A stretch of 64,000 nucleotides of DNA from Methanothrix harundinacea 6Ac (GTDB lineage Archaea > Halobacteriota > Methanosarcinia > Methanotrichales > Methanotrichaceae), in the NCBI RefSeq assembly GCF_000235565.1, contig NC_017527.1, positions 806,001 through 870,000 on the forward strand, given 5' to 3'. Below the pieces are notes generated by a model. It did no database searches. It was given only the letters and a program-made list of their open reading frames with translations, and was not told where the DNA came from. Position 1 is the stretch's first letter. Each line of letters starts with the position of its first letter. Position numbers and translations under genes: made by a program. Of this stretch, positions 10,417-18,889 are shown piece by piece.

Positions 10417-10470
10417 TCCGGGATATAAAAACTCAACGCCAGAGGAGTTAAGGCAAGTAAATTTTACTTG
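10417..10470 (-). promoter_or_regulatory. cobT promoter with a perfect 17-base palindrome
   Basis: CAAGTAAATTTTACTTG at 10454-10470 is an exact inverted repeat (8-base arms, one central base). It lies directly upstream, in the cobT direction, of a TATA box at about 10420-10430. That position is typical of an operator for a dimeric regulator acting on BRE/TATA recognition. The regulator is unknown; corrinoid- or cobalt-responsive control is a guess from the target gene. Confidence 0.6.
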
Positions 10471-10622
10471 ATAGGCGGAAAAGCGGGGTTGCCGATCGAG
10501 GGTGCCCCAGAAGAGATCGCGCCATCGATGAAGTAGGGATGCGGATGGTTGGCGGACTTCTTCTGTCCGCCAGTCGTTTTCTCCGGCAGCAGCAAAGATC
10601 GGCTCCACCGTATCCGCCCCCA

Positions 10623-11828
10623 TCACTCGATCAAATTCACCTCCACCATCTCCCCCTTCTCCCGCCCCTCCAGCTCCTCCGGCACCAGGACGTACCCCTC
10701 GGCCCGAGCCACAGAGCTGAGGATCCCGGCTCCGGTGGTCATGATCGGCGTCGCGACGCCCTCCTTGAGGCTCACCCTCGCGAAGGTGAGGTAGCCGGGG
10801 CGCGAGACGATCTTTCCGGCGAGCTTGGCGGGGAAGGTTCGCGGAAGGTCGGTCCTGTGGGCCATCATGGTGATGAGGGGACGGGCGAAGATGTAGAGGG
10901 CGGCGAGGGCGGCGACGGGGTAGCCTGGAAGGCAGATAACCGGCTTTCCATCGATGACTCCGAGGGCGGTGGGCTTTGCGGGGGTGATCCGGACGCCGTG
11001 GACGAGGAGCTCCCCCATCTCCTCGATGATCGGGGGGGCGTAGTCCTCCTCCCCGATGGAGGTGCCGCCGGAGATGAGGATCAGGTCGGCGTCGAGGCTT
11101 CGGGCGATAGCCTCTCGGATGAGGCGAGGGTCGTCCTCGACGATGGACGTCTTCTGGGGCGACCCGCCCCAGATCTCAGCGTACATCTCGCAGATCAGCC
11201 CATTCGCCTCCCGGGCTTGGCCGGGCAAGAGCTTCTGGTCGGAGAAGAGGGGGACGAGTTCCCCCCCCGTGGGGATGATCGCGACCTTCGGCCTCGCGAA
11301 GACCTGGACCGTCGAGAGGCCGAGGGAGGCGAGGAGGGCTATGTCGGGGGGCCTGAGCCGATGGCCTTCTTTTAAAACCGTCTCCCAGAGGGCTACATCC
11401 TCGCCTACCCGGGCTAGGTTGCGGTAGGGGTGGACCTCCGCCGTCGCCTCCACCTCCCGTCCCCGGAGGAGGGCGTCCTCTATCATCAAGACGGCGTCCG
11501 CCCCTGGAGGCGCCGCCATCCCCGTCCGGACGGGGACGCACCTCCCCTCTCCGGCCTCGTCGCCGACCTCGAGGTATACTGGGGCGAGGGGGGTCGCGCC
11601 CCTGGTATCCGCCGCCCGAACGGCGTAGCCGTCCATGGCGGCCCTGTTGAAGGCGGGAAGGTTCACCGGAGAGGCTAGGTCACCAGAGAGGACCCTGCCC
11701 CGGGCGCTGGCGAGATGGACCGGCTCGGACCTCGTCACCGGTCTGCACCTCTCAAGGAGATCCTTCAGGGACTCGGAGGCGCTGGCAAGCTCTTTGAACA
11801 TGTTTCCAGCTATTTCCGTCCAACCCAT
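10623..11828 (-). CDS. moeA: molybdopterin molybdenumtransferase MoeA
   Basis: Inserts molybdate or tungstate into adenylylated molybdopterin, the last step of cofactor synthesis for enzymes such as formylmethanofuran dehydrogenase. Visible features are the N-terminal MoeA domain (PVHLASARGRVLSGDL and FNRAAMDGYAV, about residues 33-70), the MogA-like domain with PTGGELV and LILISGGTSIGEEDYAP (about 225-280), PVICLPGYPVA (about 310) and a C-terminal domain ending in VEVNLIE. The frame runs to 11951, but a TATA box at 11917-11924 lies inside that extension. The ATG at 11828 (401 residues, AAGG upstream) fits both family length and promoter. It is divergent from ppsA across a 176-base gap. Confidence 0.93.
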   Translation of the reverse strand: MGWTEIAGNMFKELASASESLKDLLERCRPVTRSEPVHLASARGRVLSGDLASPVNLPAFNRAAMDGYAVRAADTRGATPLAPVYLEVGDEAGEGRCVPVRTGMAAPPGADAVLMIEDALLRGREVEATAEVHPYRNLARVGEDVALWETVLKEGHRLRPPDIALLASLGLSTVQVFARPKVAIIPTGGELVPLFSDQKLLPGQAREANGLICEMYAEIWGGSPQKTSIVEDDPRLIREAIARSLDADLILISGGTSIGEEDYAPPIIEEMGELLVHGVRITPAKPTALGVIDGKPVICLPGYPVAALAALYIFARPLITMMAHRTDLPRTFPAKLAGKIVSRPGYLTFARVSLKEGVATPIMTTGAGILSSVARAEGYVLVPEELEGREKGEMVEVNLIE

Positions 11829-11916
11829 CTTTAGCCTTCCGTCGGGATGAAGTCCCTCCATCCGGGGATCGGCGGTCCTATCCTTCTTCTTCTTCCGCCC
11901 CTCCCCGTGAAAACAG

Positions 11917-11924
11917 ATATATAC
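11917..11924 (-). promoter_or_regulatory. moeA TATA box
   Basis: The minus strand reads CGTATATATC around this position, a good archaeal TATA element. Transcription would begin near 11895, about 65 bases before the chosen moeA ATG, which rules out the longer reading-frame start. Confidence 0.55.
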
Positions 11925-12004
11925 GGTCCCGCCGCCATCTCCCCGCAACAAGATCGAACATTATAGATCGAAATTTCGCTTCCTAGATAGAAGGTGGAGA
12001 TCCC

Positions 12005-14275
12005 ATGGCTGCTGTAGTTTGGCTGGAAGAAGTTGGAAAAGAAGACGTCGCCGTCGTCGGCGGGAAGGGCGCAAGCCTTGGCGAGATGATAAACGTGGGC
12101 GCTCCCGTGCCCGGGGGCTTTGCGGTCACCGCTCAGGCTTATCGAGAGTTCATCACCCGATCGGGAATCGCGGAGGATATATTCGAGGCTCTGAAGGTGG
12201 ACGTCCACGACCCTGAAGCCCTCAGCGGCGCCGCGGAGAGGGCGAAGCGGCTCGTCCTGGAGGCGAAGGTCCCAAAAGAGATCGAGAAGGCGATCAGGGA
12301 CCGGTATCTAGAGATGTCCAAGAGGGAGGGAAAGGAGGTCCTCGTCGCCGTCAGGTCCAGCGCCACCGCCGAGGACCTCCCCGACGCGAGCTTCGCGGGG
12401 CAGCAGGAGACCTTCCTGAACATCCTGGGGGAGGACCAGGTCTTCGAGGCGGTCCGGAAGTGCTGGGCCTCTCTCTACGGGGCGAGGGCGATCTTCTACC
12501 GGGTCGAGCAGGGCTTTGAGCACGAGAAGGTGAACATCTCCGTCACCGTCCAGAAGATGATAAACTCCGAGAAGTCCGGGGTGATGTTCAGCTCCCACCC
12601 CAGCACTGGCGAACCCCATGTGATCATCGAGGCTGCCTGGGGGCTCGGGGAGGCGGTCGTCAGCGGGAGCGTCTCGCCGGACAACTACGTCGTCGACAGG
12701 GCGGACAAGAAGATCGTGAGCAGGTTTGTCGCGAAGAAGGAGATCATGATCGTCCGGGACAAGAAGACCGGCAAGACCGTCACCAAGAAGGTTCCCGCCG
12801 ATAAGAGGGAGAAGGTCGTCCTCTCCGACGAGGAGATCCTCCAGCTCGCAGCCCAGGGCGAAGCCCTGGAGGAGCACTACGGCATCCCCCAGGACATAGA
12901 GTGGGCCTTCGAGGGGGGGAAGATGTACATCCTCCAGTCGAGGCCGATCACTACCATATCGAAGGGCGATGGAGGCGGGGCGGAGAAGGCTATGGGAAGC
13001 GGAAAGGTGATCCTCACCGGCCTCGGCGCCTCTCCGGGGGTGGCGACTGGCGAAGTGAAGATCGTATCGGGTTCCGGGGACCTGGGGAAGATCAAAGAGG
13101 GGGACATCCTGGTCACGGTGATGACGGAGCCGGATATGGTCCCGGCGATGAAGAGGGCGGGGGCCATAGTCACCGACGAGGGAGGGATGACCTGCCACGC
13201 CGCCATCGTCAGCCGAGAGCTGGGGTTCCCGGCCGTCGTCGGGACGAAGGAGGGGACTAAGATCCTCACCGAGGGGATGATCATCACCGTCGACGGAGGG
13301 AAGGGGAAGGTCTACGAGGGGCGGCTCAAGACGCCGAAGGCTGCGGAGGCGGCCGCGTCTCCCGTATCCTTCGTCTACAAGCCGATAACTGCGACCGAGA
13401 TCAAGGTGAACGTCAGCATGGCCGAGGCGGCAGAGCAGGCGGCAGCGACCCTCGCCGACGGCGTCGGCCTCCTCCGGATCGAGCATATGATCCTGGGGCT
13501 CGGCAAGACCCCCCGGTACTACATCAACGCCGGCAAAGAGGATGAGTACCTCGACGAGCTGGTGGGCGGCGTCAGGACCGTCGCGGAGGCCTTCTACCCC
13601 AAGCCCGTCTGGGTCAGGACCCTCGACGCCCCCACCGACGAGTTCCGGGGGATGGAGGGGGGGGAGAACGAGCCCCACGAGCACAACCCCATGCTCGGCT
13701 GGCGAGGCATCCGAAGGGATCTGACGGAGACCGACCACTTCCGGCTGGAGATGAGGGCCTTCAAGAAGCTCCACGAGATGGGCCTCTCCAACGTCGGTAT
13801 CATGCTCCCTCTCGTCCAGCACGTCAGCGAGTTTCAGAGGGCTAAGGCCCTGATGGTGGAGGAGGGGCTCGACCTGGAGAAGATCGACGTCGGCATTATG
13901 GTCGAGACCCCCGGGGCCGCCCTCACCATCGACGACTTCATCGAGGACGGGATCGACTTCGTCTCCTTCGGGACCAACGACCTCACCCAGTACACCCTCG
14001 CCGTCGACAGGAACAACCAGAACGTGGCATACCTCTATACCGAGCTCCACCCGGCGGTCCTAACCCTGATCGAGTACGTCGTCGAGCGGTGCAACCGGGC
14101 CGGGGTCACCACTTCCATCTGCGGCCAGGCCGGGTCCTACCCCGAGATGGCGAAGCGGCTCGTCGAGATCGGGATCACCAGCATCTCCGCCAACATCGAC
14201 GCCGTCGCCACCGTCCGGGAGACGGTGGCCCGGGCGGAGCAGATAATCATGCTGAGGGCTGCAAGAGAGGAGTGA
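12005..14275 (+). CDS. ppsA: phosphoenolpyruvate synthase
   Basis: Pyruvate, water dikinase (pyruvate + ATP + H2O to PEP + AMP + Pi), the gluconeogenic entry for carbon fixed as acetyl-CoA and pyruvate. At 756 residues it has the usual archaeal length. The domain order is an N-terminal ATP-grasp pyruvate-binding domain (VGGKGASLGEM, about 18-28; VRSSATAEDLPDASFAGQQ, about 115-135), then the swivelling phosphohistidine domain with GGMTCHAAIVSRELG (about 395, catalytic His), then the TIM-barrel PEP-binding domain with VWVRTLDAPTDEFRG, FGTNDLTQYTLAVDRN (about 655) and SICGQAGS (about 705, catalytic Cys). Start ATG follows GGTGGAG. mfnA follows after 34 bases and is probably cotranscribed. Confidence 0.97.
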   Translation: MAAVVWLEEVGKEDVAVVGGKGASLGEMINVGAPVPGGFAVTAQAYREFITRSGIAEDIFEALKVDVHDPEALSGAAERAKRLVLEAKVPKEIEKAIRDRYLEMSKREGKEVLVAVRSSATAEDLPDASFAGQQETFLNILGEDQVFEAVRKCWASLYGARAIFYRVEQGFEHEKVNISVTVQKMINSEKSGVMFSSHPSTGEPHVIIEAAWGLGEAVVSGSVSPDNYVVDRADKKIVSRFVAKKEIMIVRDKKTGKTVTKKVPADKREKVVLSDEEILQLAAQGEALEEHYGIPQDIEWAFEGGKMYILQSRPITTISKGDGGGAEKAMGSGKVILTGLGASPGVATGEVKIVSGSGDLGKIKEGDILVTVMTEPDMVPAMKRAGAIVTDEGGMTCHAAIVSRELGFPAVVGTKEGTKILTEGMIITVDGGKGKVYEGRLKTPKAAEAAASPVSFVYKPITATEIKVNVSMAEAAEQAAATLADGVGLLRIEHMILGLGKTPRYYINAGKEDEYLDELVGGVRTVAEAFYPKPVWVRTLDAPTDEFRGMEGGENEPHEHNPMLGWRGIRRDLTETDHFRLEMRAFKKLHEMGLSNVGIMLPLVQHVSEFQRAKALMVEEGLDLEKIDVGIMVETPGAALTIDDFIEDGIDFVSFGTNDLTQYTLAVDRNNQNVAYLYTELHPAVLTLIEYVVERCNRAGVTTSICGQAGSYPEMAKRLVEIGITSISANIDAVATVRETVARAEQIIMLRAAREE

Positions 14276-14309
14276 TCCCGAGGAAGAGACGGCGGAAGAG
14301 GTATCCCCC

Positions 14310-15443
14310 TTGAGAGATCGAGGCCTATCCGAAGAGGAGGTCATGAGGGGCCTCCTGAAGATGAGGGCGAAGGATCTGAGCTACGATCGGATCTTCTCCT
14401 CCATGTGCACCCCCCCCCACCCGATAGCTCTGAAGGCGCACCAGCTCTTCCAGGAGACGAACCTCGGGGACCCGGGGCTCTTTCCCGGGTCTGCCGAGCT
14501 GGAGGCGGAGGCGGTGAGGATGATGGCGGAGCTCCTCGGCCATCCCGAGGCCTGCGGCTACCTCTCGACGGGGGGGACGGAGTCGAACATCCAGGCGATC
14601 CGGGCGGCGCGAAACTCCGCCGACTTCCGGGATGGAAACATCGTCGTCCCTAGGTCCGCCCACTTCTCCTTCGACAAGATCGGAGACCTTCTATCCCTCG
14701 AGATCAGGAAGGCGGACCTCGACGGCGACCTGAAGGTGGAGGTCGGGTCCGTCGAGGAGCTGATCGACGAGAAGACGGTATCCCTGGTGGGGATCGCCGG
14801 GACGACGGAGTTCGGCCAGGTCGACCCCATCGACCGCCTCGGGAGGCTCGCCCTGGACTGGGGGATACCCCTCCACGTCGACGCCGCCTTCGGAGGCTTC
14901 GTCCTCCCCTTCCTCGGAGGAGACTGGAGGTGGGACTTCTCCGTCGAGGGGGTCACCTCCATCACCATTGACCCCCACAAGATGGGGATGGCGACGATCC
15001 CCGGAGGAGGCCTCCTCTTCCGCCACCCTGAGGACCTGGAGCGGCTTGCCGCCTACGCCCCCTATTTGACGGTGGCGAGGCCCAAGGCCCTGACGGGGAC
15101 GAGGAGCGGCGCGGCCGCGGCCGCCATCTGGGCGGTGATGAGCCACCTCGGGATGGAGGGGTTCAAGGAGGTCGTCAACGGTTGCATGGCGCTATCGCGG
15201 AGGATGGCCTCTGGCGCGAAAGAGATCGGGATCGAGCCCGTCATCGAGCCGGTGATGAACGTCGTCACCCTGAGGATGGAGGATCCCGAGGGGGTGAGGG
15301 CCGCCCTCCTCGGCCGCCGGTGGAGGGTCTCGACGACCAGGTCCCCGAAGGCCCTGAGGCTGATCATGATGCCCCACTCGACCGCCGAGAACGTCGACCT
15401 ATTCCTGGGAGACCTGGAAGACGTCCTGAGAAAGAAGGCCTGA
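14310..15443 (+). CDS. mfnA: L-tyrosine/L-aspartate decarboxylase MfnA
   Basis: PLP-dependent group II decarboxylase that makes tyramine for methanofuran, and can make beta-alanine for CoA in some archaea. Visible are the substrate/PLP region GYLSTGGTESNIQAIRAARN (about residue 90), HVDAAFGGFVLPF (about 190, Asp that binds the pyridine nitrogen) and ITIDPHKMGMATIPGG (about 217, Schiff-base lysine in PHK). The length of 377 residues matches archaeal MfnA. Start is a TTG with GAGGT upstream; no nearer ATG fits the N-terminal family sequence. It follows ppsA by 34 bases on the same strand. Confidence 0.93.
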   Translation: MRDRGLSEEEVMRGLLKMRAKDLSYDRIFSSMCTPPHPIALKAHQLFQETNLGDPGLFPGSAELEAEAVRMMAELLGHPEACGYLSTGGTESNIQAIRAARNSADFRDGNIVVPRSAHFSFDKIGDLLSLEIRKADLDGDLKVEVGSVEELIDEKTVSLVGIAGTTEFGQVDPIDRLGRLALDWGIPLHVDAAFGGFVLPFLGGDWRWDFSVEGVTSITIDPHKMGMATIPGGGLLFRHPEDLERLAAYAPYLTVARPKALTGTRSGAAAAAIWAVMSHLGMEGFKEVVNGCMALSRRMASGAKEIGIEPVIEPVMNVVTLRMEDPEGVRAALLGRRWRVSTTRSPKALRLIMMPHSTAENVDLFLGDLEDVLRKKA

Positions 15444-15521
15444 CTCCCGGGAGAAAGCGGAAAAATAATGGTTTGATCAGCCCTTCTCGGGCTGAGATAT
15501 CTTTTTGACGTCCTCTCTTGC

Positions 15522-15752
15522 TCAGACCTTGTGGCCGATGGCGAACTTTCGCATCACCCGGTCCACGGCGATGGTGACGTGGTCTCCCACCTTCGTCTCG
15601 GGGACGAATATTACGAACCCCTCGACTCTGGCGATCCCGTCGCCCTGTTTCGCGATGTCCTCGATCTCGACGTCGTACTCCTTTCCGACCTCGACAGGAG
15701 CTGTGGACTCAAAGCTGTCGTCCCGGAAAGACCCTCTATCACTTCTGAACAA
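15522..15752 (-). CDS. TRAM-domain small RNA-binding protein, paralogue 1
   Basis: A stand-alone TRAM protein of 76 residues. These archaeal proteins act as RNA chaperones resembling bacterial cold-shock proteins. The whole protein after about residue 20 is the TRAM beta-barrel (VGKEYDVEIEDIAKQGDGIA, then VEGFVIFVPETKVGD). The start is TTG at 15752, after GGTGA; the identical arrangement precedes the neighbour, which supports it. It is a tandem duplicate of 15795-16025, 42 bases away, and is transcribed against mfnA. Confidence 0.88.
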   Translation of the reverse strand: MFRSDRGSFRDDSFESTAPVEVGKEYDVEIEDIAKQGDGIARVEGFVIFVPETKVGDHVTIAVDRVMRKFAIGHKV

Positions 15753-15794
15753 CTACTTCACCTTCCTTCTGGAAATGGATAATGATCAAAACGC

Positions 15795-16025
15795 TCAGGC
15801 CTTGTGGGCGATGGCGAATCTCTGCATGACCCTGTCGATGACGACCGTGACGTGGTCCCCGACCTTGGTGTCCGGGACGAATATTACGAACCCCTCGATC
15901 CTCGCGATCCCATCGCCCTTCTTGGCGACGTCCTCGATCTCAACTTCATACTCCTTTCCGGCCTCAACGGGGGCTGAGGGTGCGAAGCTCTCGCCTCGGA
16001 AAGAACCTCTATCGTTGCCGTACAA
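15795..16025 (-). CDS. TRAM-domain small RNA-binding protein, paralogue 2
   Basis: A 76-residue TRAM protein, same length as and very similar to its downstream neighbour (VGDHVTVVIDRVMQRFAIAH against VGDHVTIAVDRVMRKFAIGH near the C-terminus). The open frame continues far upstream to 16526, but TTG at 16025-16023 aligns exactly with the neighbour's start and has the same GGTGAAG spacing. A TATA-like GATTTAATAG (minus strand, about 16093) lies about 65 bases upstream, inside the longer frame. The likely role is RNA chaperoning or translation under stress; having two copies may allow different expression. Confidence 0.88.
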   Translation of the reverse strand: MYGNDRGSFRGESFAPSAPVEAGKEYEVEIEDVAKKGDGIARIEGFVIFVPDTKVGDHVTVVIDRVMQRFAIAHKA

Positions 16026-16283
16026 ACACTTCACCGTCCTTAGCGAAAAACCGTAGAACAGTTTGCCGCATTGTCCACAGATCACTACCACTATTAAATC
16101 CTTGTGCTCCCGAGGAGGGGGCCGGACCATGGCAGGAGATGCCTGGGACGGATCTCTGGGACGGGGATGAGGGGGTGCCTCCGGGGGAGCGAGGCCCGAT
16201 CCTCCGACTGGGAGGGGCCGAGGACGGGGTCCAACCCTTCCAGACGGCGGGGAATATATCCTATAAACGCGAACTGCGGCGGC

Positions 16284-17180
16284 ATGAAAGGTCTGGAGAG
16301 GTACAGGGAGGTGATCCCCGACTTCGACCTCTTCGTCGAAGCGATAAGAAGGCCGCTTCCTGTCACTGCGAGGATCAACACCCTCAAGGCTGATCGGGAT
16401 CGGCTGACATCCCGTCTGCGGAGGGGGAAGGTGGCCTTCACCCCCTTCTCCTGGTATCCCTTCGGCCTGCGGCTGGAGGTGGAGAAGCCCGGAAACCTCC
16501 TCGAGAGCCTGATGGGCCAGATCCACATCCAGGAGGAGATATCGATGGCATCGCCCGTCGTCCTCAGCCCCGAGCCGGGGGAGAGGGTTCTGGACCTCTG
16601 CGCTGCTCCCGGGAGCAAGACGACCCAGATCGCCATGATGATGGAGAACCGGGGGCTTTTGGTGGCGAACGACCCCGCCAACACCCGGGTCGCCTCCCTC
16701 AGGTCGAACTGCGAGAGGGCGGGGGCGGTGAACGTGGCGGTGACCAGATACGATGGCCGCCGCTTTCCCGACCGGGGGTTCGACCGGGTCCTCGTCGACG
16801 CCCCCTGCACCGGCCAGGGGATGGCGAGGAAGGACATTACCGTCCTGGGCCGGTGGAGCCTGAAGCGGTCCCTGGGGATTCAGCGGCTCCAGCGGGCCCT
16901 CCTCAGGAGGGCGTTACAGGTGACAAGGTCCGGGGGGACGGTCGTCTACTCCACCTGCACCTTCGCCCCCGAGGAGAACGAGGGGGTCGTCTCCTGGGCC
17001 CTGGGGCAGGTCTCCGGGGTCCGCCTCCAGGAGGCCTCCGTCCGGGGGCTGGCGGGGAGCCCCGGCCTCGCGGAGTGGGCCGGATCCCGGTTTGGAGACG
17101 AGATGGAGCTCTGCACCAGGTACTACCCCCACCAGAACGACGCGGGAGGGTTCTTTGTCGCAAAGCTCATTAAAGAATAG
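16284..17180 (+). CDS. NOL1/NOP2/Sun-family RNA m5C methyltransferase
   Basis: SAM-dependent cytosine-C5 methyltransferase of tRNA or rRNA, 299 residues. An N-terminal substrate-binding part (TARINTLKAD) leads into the Rossmann fold with motif I DLCAAPGSKTTQIA, the conserved DAPCTGQG (Cys of motif IV) and YSTCTFAPEENEGVV (catalytic Cys of motif VI). The frame begins at 16104, but a TATA box (ATATATCCTATAAA, about 16254-16267) lies about 25 bases before ATG 16284, so transcription is almost leaderless and this start is preferred. The separate PUA-type gene follows after 16 bases; in bacterial RsmF the two parts are one polypeptide. Target RNA is not readable from sequence. Confidence 0.9.
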   Translation: MKGLERYREVIPDFDLFVEAIRRPLPVTARINTLKADRDRLTSRLRRGKVAFTPFSWYPFGLRLEVEKPGNLLESLMGQIHIQEEISMASPVVLSPEPGERVLDLCAAPGSKTTQIAMMMENRGLLVANDPANTRVASLRSNCERAGAVNVAVTRYDGRRFPDRGFDRVLVDAPCTGQGMARKDITVLGRWSLKRSLGIQRLQRALLRRALQVTRSGGTVVYSTCTFAPEENEGVVSWALGQVSGVRLQEASVRGLAGSPGLAEWAGSRFGDEMELCTRYYPHQNDAGGFFVAKLIKE

Positions 17181-17196
17181 GTCGCCCCTCCAGCCG

Positions 17197-17652
17197 ATGG
17201 ATCGGGCAACCGTGGCGGAGATTATGGGATCGAGGTTCGGGATCCCTCCCGAAGCCTTCGAGGGGGTGAGCTTCTTCCTCCGGGGGAGGAACGTATGGGC
17301 CTTCAGCCTCCCCGAGATCCCCGACCTAGCCTGGGAGACGGTGGGGCTCCGTTTCATCTCGGTCCGGGGGCGGGTCCCCAAGCCCACCACCACCGCCCTC
17401 CAGCTCTTCGGCCGTCATGCCACCAAAAACGTCGTCGACCTCGGGACGGAGGAGGCCCTCAGGTTCGCGGCGGGGGAGCGGCAGAGGATCCCGGCACCCG
17501 TCGAGGAGGGGTACGTGGTGGTATCTCATGGGGAGGACGTCCTGGGGTGCGGCCAGTACCTGGATGGGGAGCTGATCTCCCTCCTCCCAAAGGAGCGGAG
17601 GATCGGGAGGGCGGAGCCGGAGGAGGATCGGTCGGGGGGGAGCGACCTCTGA
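17197..17652 (+). CDS. PUA-like RNA-binding protein, partner of the m5C methyltransferase
   Basis: A protein of 151 residues. The second half (YVVVSHGEDVLGCGQYLDGE followed by ISLLPKERRIG) resembles the PUA-like RNA-binding domain found at the C-terminus of RsmF-type m5C methyltransferases. The middle segment VPKPTTTALQLFGRHATKN is typical of archaeal stand-alone homologues. The gene lies 16 bases after the methyltransferase and shares its direction, so it probably supplies RNA binding in trans. Start ATG 17197 was chosen because the longer frame overlaps the methyltransferase. The last four bases overlap the proposed cofH start. The exact family name is uncertain. Confidence 0.75.
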   Translation: MDRATVAEIMGSRFGIPPEAFEGVSFFLRGRNVWAFSLPEIPDLAWETVGLRFISVRGRVPKPTTTALQLFGRHATKNVVDLGTEEALRFAAGERQRIPAPVEEGYVVVSHGEDVLGCGQYLDGELISLLPKERRIGRAEPEEDRSGGSDL

Positions 17653-18722
17653 TCTCATCCCTGGTCCGGAAGGCAGGTTCGGAGGGCACTGGTCCCTCTC
17701 GGGGAGGCGGGATCGACCCCGCCGCCCTCCTATCTCTATACCGCGAGCCATTGAGGCTCTTTCGGCTCGCAAACCTCCTCCGGGAGGAGATCTGCGGCGA
17801 CGAGGTCTCCTACGTCGTCAACAGGAACATAAACTTCACCAACCGGTGCGTCGGAAGCTGCAGCTTCTGCGCCTTCAGGAGGGCCGACGGCTACCTCCTC
17901 ACCGAGGAGGCGATCCTGGAGAGGGTGGAGGCGGCGGAGAGGTCTTCTGCCACCGAGATCTGCCTCCAGGGGGGGCTGGCCCCGGGGCTCGTCCTGGAGG
18001 ACTACTGCCGGATCCTGGAGGCGATTAAGGAGGATTATCCGCTGATGCACCTGCACGCCTACTCCCCCATGGAGGTCCTTTACATGTCGGAGAGCTCCGG
18101 GACTACCCCGGCGGAGTCGATCCGGGAGCTACAGCGGGCAGGGCTCGGATCGATGCCGGGAACCGCCGCCGAGATCCTGGTGGACCGGGTTAGGGGGGAG
18201 ATCTGCCCCTCCAAGCTCTCCACCGCCCAGTGGCGGGAGATCGTCACCACGGCCCACCGGCTGGGGGTTCCCACCACCTCCACCATCCTCTACGGCCACG
18301 TCGAGAGGCTGGAGGACCGGATAGCTCACCTCCTCCTCCTCCGGGAGATCCAGGCGGAGACGGGCGGCTTCACCGAGTTCGTCCTCCTCCCCTTCATGCC
18401 GAAGAACAACCCCCTGGGTGCCCGGGCCCGGAGGATGGAGATCCTAGAGAACCTGAAGATGCACGCCCTCGCCCGGGTCGCCCTCCACCCCCTCATCCCC
18501 AACATCCAGGCGAGCTGGGTGAAGCTGGGGAGGGACCTCGCCGCCAGGACCCTCCTCTGGGGGACAAACGACCTTGGCGGAACCCTCATGGAGGAGAACA
18601 TCTCCCGGACCGCCGGGGCCACCGAGGCGGAGGGGATAACCCCCGGGGAGCTCTCCGACCTGATCGAGAGGCATGGGCGGATCCCGGTCCAGAGGACGAC
18701 CCTCTACGGCCGGGTAGGGTGA
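17649..18722 (+). CDS. cofH: CofH, radical-SAM subunit of F420 chromophore (FO) synthase
   Basis: Joins a tyrosine-derived 4-hydroxybenzyl group to 5-amino-6-ribitylaminouracil on the way to the deazaflavin F420. The radical-SAM motif is CVGSCSFC after NRNINFTNR, and the C-terminus GRIPVQRTTLYGRV is characteristic of CofH. No ATG, GTG or TTG gives a normal length: the GTG at 17547 lies deep in the upstream gene, and the TTG at 17751 would remove conserved sequence (ALLSLYREPLRLF). CTG at 17649 overlaps the upstream TGA as CTGA, has GGGGGAG six bases before it, and yields 357 residues, the usual CofH length. I therefore propose a CTG start. The CofG partner is not in the window. Confidence 0.9.
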   Translation: MISSLVRKAGSEGTGPSRGGGIDPAALLSLYREPLRLFRLANLLREEICGDEVSYVVNRNINFTNRCVGSCSFCAFRRADGYLLTEEAILERVEAAERSSATEICLQGGLAPGLVLEDYCRILEAIKEDYPLMHLHAYSPMEVLYMSESSGTTPAESIRELQRAGLGSMPGTAAEILVDRVRGEICPSKLSTAQWREIVTTAHRLGVPTTSTILYGHVERLEDRIAHLLLLREIQAETGGFTEFVLLPFMPKNNPLGARARRMEILENLKMHALARVALHPLIPNIQASWVKLGRDLAARTLLWGTNDLGGTLMEENISRTAGATEAEGITPGELSDLIERHGRIPVQRTTLYGRVG

Positions 18723-18889
18723 TCTCGGGGATGGGGCCCGCTGGTCTTCCGTCCAACATCGCCCCTCCCGTTGGCGGCAACTTCATCCGGGCTGCTTTCC
18801 CCTCGCCCCCGGTCCGGGGGAGGCTCTGAGGCGGCAATGACGACAAGTATGATATACTACGAGCAATTCTATTTTGGGGAGTTTATCCG

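Noticed and set aside
12308-14050. A 580-codon minus-strand open frame
   Set aside because: It is antisense to ppsA, an unambiguous gene; a base-composition artefact.
16026-16526. N-terminal extension of TRAM paralogue 2, including CGQCG
   Set aside because: The extension contains the promoter of the short gene and is not shared with the paralogue, whose start aligns with the TTG at 16025.
17295-17648. N-terminal extension of the cofH frame
   Set aside because: It overlaps the PUA-type gene in another frame and is Pro/Gly/Arg-rich shadow sequence.
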